A stretch of DNA of 64,000 bases from Streptomyces melanogenes (GTDB lineage Bacteria > Actinomycetota > Actinomycetes > Streptomycetales > Streptomycetaceae), in assembly GCF_014649795.1 (NCBI RefSeq), contig NZ_BMTS01000005.1, positions 310,001 to 374,000 of the forward strand. The letters are read 5' to 3'. Made by a program: the position numbers and the translations under genes. This document shows positions 58,533 through 64,000 of the stretch, one piece after another. Positions within the stretch are counted from its first letter, which is position 1. The number at the start of each line of letters is the position of its first letter. Below the pieces are notes generated by a model. The model did no database searches, was not told the origin of the DNA, and was given only the letters and a program-made list of their open reading frames with translations.

Positions 58533-59210
58533 ATGGCCCGACCGCGCAAGCCCCTCCTCAGCCACGACCGCATCGTCGCGGCGGCGAGCGCGCTCGTGGA
58601 CGCCGAAGGGCTCGCGGCCGTCTCGACCCGCCGCCTCGCCGCCGAGCTGGGCGTGAGCGGGCCCTCCCTCTACAACCACTTCCGGACGAAGGACGAGATC
58701 CTGGAGGCGGTCGCGGACGCGACCTCCGCTCAGGTCGACCTGTCGATGTTCGAGGCGGGCGATCCCCGGGGCTGGCGCACCGCGCTGCACGACTGGGCCG
58801 TCGCCTACCGCGCGGTCCTCACCCGCCACCCCAACATCGTCCCGGTGCTCGCCCAGGGTCCCGGCCGCCGCCCGGCGGGCCTGCGGCTGGCCGACGCGGT
58901 GTTCGGCGCGATGGTCGCGGCGGGCTGGCCGCCCGCGCAGGCCACCCGGATCGGCGCGCTGATGCGCTACTTCGTCATGGGCTCGGCCCTCGGCTCCTTC
59001 GCCCGGGGCTTCGTGGACGACGAGACGGCGTACGACCCGGCCGACTACCCCCACCTCGGCCAGGCGCATCTGCTGGCCGAGCGGCAGGAGGAGATCGACG
59101 AGGGCGCGTTCGACACCGGCCTGCGGGCGCTCCTGGACGGGCTCCAGACGCAGTACGACGCGCTGCCCCGGCGGACCGCCGCCCACGGTTCGGCCCCCGC
59201 CAAAGGGTGA
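58533..59210 (+). CDS. TetR family regulator
   Basis: A 225-residue protein: HTH STRRLAAELGVSGPSLYNHF (about residues 32-51) and the C-terminal TetR_C domain with LMRYFVMGSALGSFARGF. ATG at 58533 is used, though ATG at 58524 is near; the operator overlaps the promoter 24 bases upstream. It probably represses the divergent acyl-CoA dehydrogenase and, through a second matching site at 63542, the aldehyde/alcohol dehydrogenase operon 5 kb away. Confidence 0.84.
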   Translation: MARPRKPLLSHDRIVAAASALVDAEGLAAVSTRRLAAELGVSGPSLYNHFRTKDEILEAVADATSAQVDLSMFEAGDPRGWRTALHDWAVAYRAVLTRHPNIVPVLAQGPGRRPAGLRLADAVFGAMVAAGWPPAQATRIGALMRYFVMGSALGSFARGFVDDETAYDPADYPHLGQAHLLAERQEEIDEGAFDTGLRALLDGLQTQYDALPRRTAAHGSAPAKG

Positions 59211-59228
59211 CGGCGGCATCCTGGAGGT

Positions 59229-59924
59229 ATGACAACCACAGCGGGATCGGGACTCGCCGCGTTCGCCTCGCTGCTCGCCGACGAGACCCGGGCGGCCTTC
59301 TGCCTGGCGCTGCTCGACGGGCGGGCCTGGACGGCCGGGGAGCTGGCGCGGTACGCGAAGGTCGCCCCCTCCACGGCCAGTGAGCACCTGGGCAAACTGG
59401 TGGCGGGCGGGCTGCTCTCCGAGGAGCGGCAGGGGCGCCACCGGTACGTCCGCCTGGCCGACGCCGGGGTCGCCCACCTCGTCGAGGAGCTGGCGGCCCG
59501 TACGGCGCCCGCGCCGCCGCGGAACCTGCGGGCCGCGTCGGCGGGCAGCGCGATGGCCCGCGGGCGCACCTGCTACGACCACCTCGCCGGCCGCCTCGGC
59601 ATCGCCGTCACGGACGCGATGACGGTACGGGGGCTGCTCACCCAGGACGCCGGGTTCTCGCTGACGCGCGAAGGGGTGCGCTGGTACGGGGAGTTGGGGC
59701 TCCCCCTCGACCGCAAGGGCAAGCGCCCGCTGGTGCGCTCGTGCCTGGACTGGACCGAGCGCCGCCCCCATCTGGCCGGGGTGGCCGGGGCCGTGCTGTG
59801 CGCGCACGCGCTGGACGCCGGCTGGTGCGTACGGATCGGCTCGGAGCGGGCGGTTTGGGTGACGCCGGAGGGCGAGGAGGCCCTGGGCGAGCTGCTCGGG
59901 ATCGAGAAGGCGAGCCTGCGGTGA
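59229..59924 (+). CDS. ArsR-type winged-helix regulator
   Basis: A 231-residue protein. The N-terminal winged helix (LADETRAAFCLALLDGRAWTAGELARYAKVAPSTASEHLGKL, in part; residues about 15-55) is ArsR-like with RHRYVRLA as the wing. The C-terminal half (CYDHLAGRLGIAVTDAM) is an uncharacterised extension found in similar Streptomyces regulators. No metal-binding CxC signature is evident. It precedes a DMT transporter that has a palindrome in its promoter region, so it may control it. Confidence 0.8.
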   Translation: MTTTAGSGLAAFASLLADETRAAFCLALLDGRAWTAGELARYAKVAPSTASEHLGKLVAGGLLSEERQGRHRYVRLADAGVAHLVEELAARTAPAPPRNLRAASAGSAMARGRTCYDHLAGRLGIAVTDAMTVRGLLTQDAGFSLTREGVRWYGELGLPLDRKGKRPLVRSCLDWTERRPHLAGVAGAVLCAHALDAGWCVRIGSERAVWVTPEGEEALGELLGIEKASLR

Positions 59925-59971
59925 CGGTCGGCCGGGCGGCCGGGGGCGGCGGCGAATAATTCGGTGAGCGC

Positions 59972-59996
59972 CGAACGGTTCCGGCCGTACCGTTCG
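59972..59996. promoter_or_regulatory. Palindrome upstream of the DMT transporter gene
   Basis: CGAACGGT and ACCGTTCG form perfect eight-base arms with a nine-base spacer, ending four bases before the transporter ATG. A candidate operator, possibly for the ArsR-like regulator encoded just upstream. Confidence 0.45.
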
Positions 59997-60000
59997 ACGC

Positions 60001-60966
60001 ATGACGAACTCCTCGCACACCGGGCGCCGCTCGGAGCGGCTCGCCCTCGCCGCCGCCGGGGTCTCCGTGGTGCTGTGGGCCTCGGCCTTCGTGTCGATCC
60101 GCAGCGCCGGTGACGCCTACTCCCCCGGGGCGCTCGCCCTGGGCCGACTGCTCGCGGGCACCGCCGTGCTCGGCGTGCTCCTCGCCGTCCGGCGCGAAGG
60201 GCTTCCGCCCCGGGCCGCCTGGCGCGGCATAGCCATATCCGGCTGTCTGTGGTTCGGCCTCTACATGGTGGTGCTCAACTGGGGCGAGCAGCAGGTCGAC
60301 GCGGGGACGGCCGCGATGGTCGTCAACATCGGGCCGATCCTGATCGCGCTGCTCGGCGCCCGGTTCCTCGGGGAGCGGCTGCCGCCCCGGCTGGTGGCGG
60401 GCATGGGTGTCTCGTTCGCGGGCGCGGTGGCCGTCGGCCTGTCGATGTCCGGCGACGGCGGCGCCAATGTGCTCGGGGTGGCGCTGTGCCTGCTCGCGGC
60501 GGTGACGTACGCGGCCGGTGTGGTGGCGCAGAAGCCCGCGCTCGCCCACGGCAGCGCGCTCCAAGTCACCTTCTTCGGCTGTCTGGTGGGGGCCGTGGTC
60601 TGTCTGCCGTTCAGCGGGCAGCTGGTGTCGGACGCCGCCGACGCGCCGCTCCCGGCGACGCTGAACATGGTCTATCTGGGGGTCTTCCCGACCGCGCTCG
60701 CCTTCACGACCTGGGCGTACGCCCTGGCCCGTACGACGGCGGGCAAGCTGGGCGCGACCACCTATGTGGTGCCCGCGCTGGTGGTGCTGATGTCCTGGCT
60801 GCTCCTCGACGAGGTCCCGGCGTGGCTCACCCTGGTCGGCGGCGCGCTCTGCCTCGCGGGGGTGGCGGTGTCGCGCTCCCGTCCCCGGCGCGGTGTCGAC
60901 CGTACGGAACACACCGAACCGGAGAGCGGGAGCGCCGCCGTGGCCGCCGTGGCGGACGCGGGCTAG
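60001..60966 (+). CDS. EamA/DMT family transporter
   Basis: A 321-residue protein with ten membrane helices in two EamA halves: VVLWASAFVSIRSAGDAYSPGAL in the first (quoted in part), FPTALAFTTWAYALARTTAGK in the second. Such carriers export amino acids or other metabolites. No ribosome site precedes the ATG, which is four bases after a palindrome, so a leaderless message is possible. Its stop overlaps that of the convergent alcohol dehydrogenase in the same four bases (CTAG). Confidence 0.83.
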   Translation: MTNSSHTGRRSERLALAAAGVSVVLWASAFVSIRSAGDAYSPGALALGRLLAGTAVLGVLLAVRREGLPPRAAWRGIAISGCLWFGLYMVVLNWGEQQVDAGTAAMVVNIGPILIALLGARFLGERLPPRLVAGMGVSFAGAVAVGLSMSGDGGANVLGVALCLLAAVTYAAGVVAQKPALAHGSALQVTFFGCLVGAVVCLPFSGQLVSDAADAPLPATLNMVYLGVFPTALAFTTWAYALARTTAGKLGATTYVVPALVVLMSWLLLDEVPAWLTLVGGALCLAGVAVSRSRPRRGVDRTEHTEPESGSAAVAAVADAG

Positions 60967-62042
60967 AACACCACCAGCGCCCGGCCGCCCTTGCCCGCCA
61001 GCATGTTGTCGAACGCGGCCGGGATCCCGTCCAGGCCGATCCGCTCCGAGACCATCGCGCCCAGGTCCAGGCGCCCGGCCCGGACGTGCTCGGCGAGGAC
61101 CGGCAGGTCGCGTGCCGGGTCGCTGTTGCCGTAGACGCAGCCCGAGAGCGTACGGCCCCAGTGGAAGATCTCCAGGGCGTTGAAGGAGACCTGCTGGTCC
61201 TTGCCGCCGATGCCGACGACCGTGGTGCGCCCGCCGCGCCGGGTGGACTCCCAGGCGGTACGGATGGTCACCGCGCGGCCGACGCACTCCACGGCCACGT
61301 CCACCCCGTGGCCGCCGGTCAGCTTGCGGATGTCCTTGGCGGTCGTCTCCGAGGCGAGGACGAAGTCGGTGGCGCCCGCCCGCCGCGCCAGCTCCTCCTT
61401 GGCCGGGGAGACGTCCACCGCCACGATCTGCGCGGCGCCCGCGATCCGGGCCGACTGGAGGGTGGCCAGGCCCACGCCACCGGCGCCGAACACCGCGACC
61501 GTCTCGCCCTCGCGCACCTTCGCCGAGTGGTGGATGGCGCCGTAGCCGGTGAGGACCGCGCAGCCGAGCAGGGCGGCCTCGGTGAGCGGGATGCCCTCGG
61601 GCAGCGGCAGCAGGCAGTTCTCCGCCACCACCGTCTCCTCGGCGAACGCGGCGACGTTGAGGCCGGGGTGCAGCTCGGTCCCGGCGGCGGTGCGCGCGTA
61701 CACCGCGCCCGCGCCCGTCAGCGCGTTCACGCAGAGCCAGACCTCGCCGAGCGAGCAGGGGTGGCAACTTCCGCACGAGGGCGCCCAGTTGAGGACCACG
61801 CGGTCGCCCGGCGCCACCGAGGTGACCCCCTCGCCGACGGAGACGACCGTGCCCGCGCCCTCGTGGCCGAGGACGGCGGGGACCGGCACGCGCATCGTGC
61901 CGTTGGAGAGCGACAGGTCGGAGTGGCAGACCCCGGCGGCGGCGAGGCGGACCCGCACCTGGCCGGGGCCGGGCTCGGGGAGTTCTATCTCGGTGACCTC
62001 CAGCGGGGAGCCGACGGAGGGTAGGACTGCGGCGCGGACCAC
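60963..62042 (-). CDS. Zinc-dependent alcohol dehydrogenase
   Basis: A 359-residue MDR enzyme: AAGVCHSDLS and GHEGAGTV for catalytic zinc, CGSCHPCSLGEVWLC for structural zinc, and VFGAGGVGLATLQ for NAD. The wording is near the mycothiol/class III family, but without its NTHN loop. GTG at 62042 has GGGAG about eight bases upstream. It lies 41 bases downstream of the aldehyde dehydrogenase on the same strand, so the pair likely oxidises an alcohol through aldehyde to acid. Confidence 0.87.
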   Translation of the reverse strand: MVRAAVLPSVGSPLEVTEIELPEPGPGQVRVRLAAAGVCHSDLSLSNGTMRVPVPAVLGHEGAGTVVSVGEGVTSVAPGDRVVLNWAPSCGSCHPCSLGEVWLCVNALTGAGAVYARTAAGTELHPGLNVAAFAEETVVAENCLLPLPEGIPLTEAALLGCAVLTGYGAIHHSAKVREGETVAVFGAGGVGLATLQSARIAGAAQIVAVDVSPAKEELARRAGATDFVLASETTAKDIRKLTGGHGVDVAVECVGRAVTIRTAWESTRRGGRTTVVGIGGKDQQVSFNALEIFHWGRTLSGCVYGNSDPARDLPVLAEHVRAGRLDLGAMVSERIGLDGIPAAFDNMLAGKGGRALVVF

Positions 62043-62083
62043 GATGCTGCTCCCGGGAATGAGTGGTGCGGAACGACGGGGTG

Positions 62084-63478
62084 TCAGAACTGGAGGGACT
62101 TGGTCTGGAGGTACTCGCTCAGGCCGTGCGGGCCGAGCTCGCGGCCGACGCCCGACTGCTTGTACCCGCCGAACGGGGCCAGCGGGTTGAACCGGCCGCC
62201 GTTGATGTCGACCTGCCCGGTGTCCATCCGCCGGGCGAAGGCGACCGCCTCGGCCTCGTCACCGGCCCAGACCGCGCCCGCGAGCCCGTACACCGTCCCG
62301 TTGGCGATCCGCAGCGCGTCGTCCTCGTCCTCGTACCGGATGAGCGAGACGACCGGGCCGAAGATCTCCTCCTGGGCGATGGTCATACCGGGTTCGACGT
62401 CGGCGAAGACGGTCGGCGCCACGTAGTACCCCTGCTCCAGCGGGGCCTCGGCGCCGCCCGCGACGAGCCGGGCGCCCTCCTCGACGCCCTTGGCGATGTA
62501 GCCGCGCACCCGCTCCCGCTGCTTGGCGCTGACCAGCGGGCCGACCCGGTCGCCCGCCGGGTACTTGGCGACGGCGGCCCTGGCGAGCTCGACCGCCTCC
62601 TCGTACCGGTCGGCGTGGACCAGCATCCGGGTCCAGGCGCTGCACGTCTGGCCGGAGTTGTTCATGACGTTGGCGATGCCGACGGCGACCGCCTTGGCGA
62701 GGTCGGCGGAGGGCAGGATGACGTTGGCGGACTTGCCGCCGAGCTCCAGGGCGACACGCTTGACGGCCGCGCCCGCCGTGGCGCCGATCTGCCGCCCGAC
62801 GGCCGTCGAGCCGGTGAAGGAGACGAGGTCGACCCCCTCGTGCGCGGCGAGCGCCTGGCCCGCGACCGGGCCGAGGCCGGTGACCAGGTTGAACACCCCG
62901 GCGGGCAGCCCGGCTTCGTGCACCGCCTCGGCGAAGAGCCGTGCGGTGAGCGGGGTGTCCTCGGCGGGCTTGAGCACGACCGTGCAGCCCGCCGCGAGGG
63001 CGGGGGCCACCTTGGCGACGATCTGGTGCAGCGGGTAGTTCCACGGCGTGATCGCGCCGACCACGCCGACCGGCTCGTGGAAGACCGTGGAGTTGCCGAT
63101 CCGCTCCTCGAAGCCGTACGCGGCGGCGAGTTCGGCGTACGAACCGGCGACCGCGATCGGCAGGCCCACGTGCACCTGCTGGGCGAACTGCTCGGGCGCG
63201 CCGAGCTCGGCGGTGACGGTCGCCGCGATCTCGTCCTTGCGGGCGGCGAGCCGGTCCCGCAGGGCGGCGATCAGGGCGGCGCGCCCGGCGGGCGGGGTCG
63301 CGGCCCAGCCGGGCAGCGCCGCGCGGGCCGCGCGCACCGCCGCGTCGACGTCCTCGGCGGTGCCCGCCGGGACGTGCGCGATGACCTGCTCGTCCGCCGG
63401 GTTCACCACGGCGATGGTGTCGCCGCCCGAGGCGGGCGTCCACCGGCCGTCTATGTACATCCCGTCGTGGGCGTTCAT
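62084..63478 (-). CDS. NAD-dependent aldehyde dehydrogenase family protein
   Basis: A 464-residue [16 protein letters not shown] binds [16 protein letters not shown] contains the general-base Glu, and [13 protein letters not shown] the catalytic Cys. First gene of a two-gene operon with the zinc alcohol dehydrogenase. An operator matching that of the TetR regulator at 58533 lies 64 bases upstream. Confidence 0.88.
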   Translation of the reverse strand: MNAHDGMYIDGRWTPASGGDTIAVVNPADEQVIAHVPAGTAEDVDAAVRAARAALPGWAATPPAGRAALIAALRDRLAARKDEIAATVTAELGAPEQFAQQVHVGLPIAVAGSYAELAAAYGFEERIGNSTVFHEPVGVVGAITPWNYPLHQIVAKVAPALAAGCTVVLKPAEDTPLTARLFAEAVHEAGLPAGVFNLVTGLGPVAGQALAAHEGVDLVSFTGSTAVGRQIGATAGAAVKRVALELGGKSANVILPSADLAKAVAVGIANVMNNSGQTCSAWTRMLVHADRYEEAVELARAAVAKYPAGDRVGPLVSAKQRERVRGYIAKGVEEGARLVAGGAEAPLEQGYYVAPTVFADVEPGMTIAQEEIFGPVVSLIRYEDEDDALRIANGTVYGLAGAVWAGDEAEAVAFARRMDTGQVDINGGRFNPLAPFGGYKQSGVGRELGPHGLSEYLQTKSLQF

Positions 63479-63541
63479 CGCACTCCTCCTGAGCCTGGGG
63501 GGCCTGGGCCTGAGGGCCCGGGCCCGGGTCCGGGGACCCAA

Positions 63542-63562
63542 ACTAGCGCCGGTAGTTTTCCG
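63542..63562. promoter_or_regulatory. Candidate TetR operator upstream of the aldehyde dehydrogenase operon
   Basis: ACTAGCGCCGGTAGTTTTCC (plus a G) is 18 of 21 identical to the site at 58489-58509. With the preceding A, AACTA and TAGTT form the outer arms of an inverted repeat. Confidence 0.65.
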
Positions 63563-63637
63563 GCACCAGGGGCCGCCCGGCCAGTGCCCGGGCGTCAGGA
63601 GGAGGCTATGCGGTCCCGCCCGGGCCCCGGACGGCGG

Positions 63638-64000
63638 TCACCGGACGGCGGTCAGGTGGGCGAAGACGACGACGTTGCTCTCGTAGCCCTTCTTGCGGTC
63701 GAACTTGCCGCCGCAGGTGATCAGCCGCAGCTCCGGCCGGTTCCGCGGGCCGTACACCTCCTCGTTGGGAAAGTGCGCCTTGTCGTACTTGCGCACCGCG
63801 TCCACCGTGTACACGGCGACGCGGCCGTCGGCGCGCCGGGCCTCGACGATCCTGCCGGGCCGCAGCATGGCGATGTTGGCGAAGACGGCGGCCCCGGTGC
63901 GGGTGTCGCGGTGGCCGACGGCAAGGGCGGTGCCGGCCTCGCCCGGGGTGGGCCCGCCCTGGTACCAGCCGACCAGTTTGGGGTCGTCGACCGGCGGGGT
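63638..64000 (-). CDS. Class F sortase (partial, N-terminus beyond the window)
   Basis: The last 120 codons of a gene that starts right of the window. Reading on from the edge gives LVGWYQGGPTPGEAGTA, AVGHRDTR (His), and LRLITCGGKFD (catalytic Cys), the layout of actinobacterial class F sortases, which are transpeptidases at the outer membrane face. The missing part should carry a signal or membrane anchor. Its relation to the LAHTG-bearing long chaplin in this window is uncertain, since chaplins are usually anchored by class E sortases. Confidence 0.85.
   Translation of the reverse strand, partial: TPPVDDPKLVGWYQGGPTPGEAGTALAVGHRDTRTGAAVFANIAMLRPGRIVEARRADGRVAVYTVDAVRKYDKAHFPNEEVYGPRNRPELRLITCGGKFDRKKGYESNVVVFAHLTAVR

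Overview
The window is chromosomal DNA of a Streptomyces. The base composition is very GC-rich, there is a chaplin pair (chpC-chpH) of the aerial-hypha surface coat, mycothiol genes (mshC, mscR) restricted to Actinobacteria, an F420/LLM-type oxidoreductase, class F sortase, one rare TTA leucine codon and a dispersed Streptomyces-type palindromic repeat. The order mshC, SCO1664-like, DUF3090, phosphatase, ..., chpC-chpH, ..., gntR-gntK-gntP, ..., soxR matches the central chromosomal segment of S. coelicolor around SCO1660-SCO1700 as far as I remember it.

Layout. 1-6.8 kb: the tail of an LLM oxidoreductase, a GntR/FCD regulator, and a leftward operon for L-fuconate dehydratase, an SDR dehydrogenase and a ribose-type sugar ABC transporter. 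7.1-10.7 kb: a PAC2 protein, an unusual subtilisin-like peptidase without a signal peptide, and a glutamine-rich protein that shares its C-terminal domain with the peptidase. 10.7-16.1 kb: mshC, three actinobacterial orphan families, CorA and a ferritin-like protein. 16.4-21.9 kb: LLM oxidoreductase, aldo/keto reductase, a RecD2-like protein that has lost its ATPase motifs, and two small conserved proteins. 22-24.7 kb: chpC, chpH and an M20 peptidase. 24.9-28.8 kb: tRNA-Leu(GAG), a pseudouridine synthase, and a three-gene L-fucose operon (dehydrogenase, mutarotase, lactonase). 28.1-29.8 kb: mycothiol-dependent formaldehyde detoxification. 30-34.5 kb: amino-acid permease and the gluconate genes. 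34.5-41.4 kb: molybdenum oxidoreductase with cytochrome b, transporters, NUDIX, DUF202 pair, histidine-rich protein. 41.5-47 kb: a fatty-acid degradation regulon with a TetR repressor. 47-54.8 kb: secreted hydrolases (NamZ-like, erythromycin-esterase-like, penicillin acylase), a lipase-like protein with a structured leader and a small Cys-motif protein. 54.8-64 kb: a MITE-like element, soxR, two further TetR-controlled acyl/aldehyde units, transporters and the start of a class F sortase region.

How parts work together. The fucose genes lie in two blocks 20 kb apart, but near-identical 15-bp inverted repeats sit upstream of the regulator, the dehydratase operon and the dehydrogenase operon, so they look like one regulon for the non-phosphorylating L-fucose pathway. 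Three separate TetR genes each have a matched operator pair in front of acyl-CoA or aldehyde genes. MshC makes mycothiol, which MscR and its metallo-beta-lactamase-fold neighbour would consume. Well-formed hairpin terminators separate many convergent units. All functions are read from sequence motifs and family memory; no database search was run.
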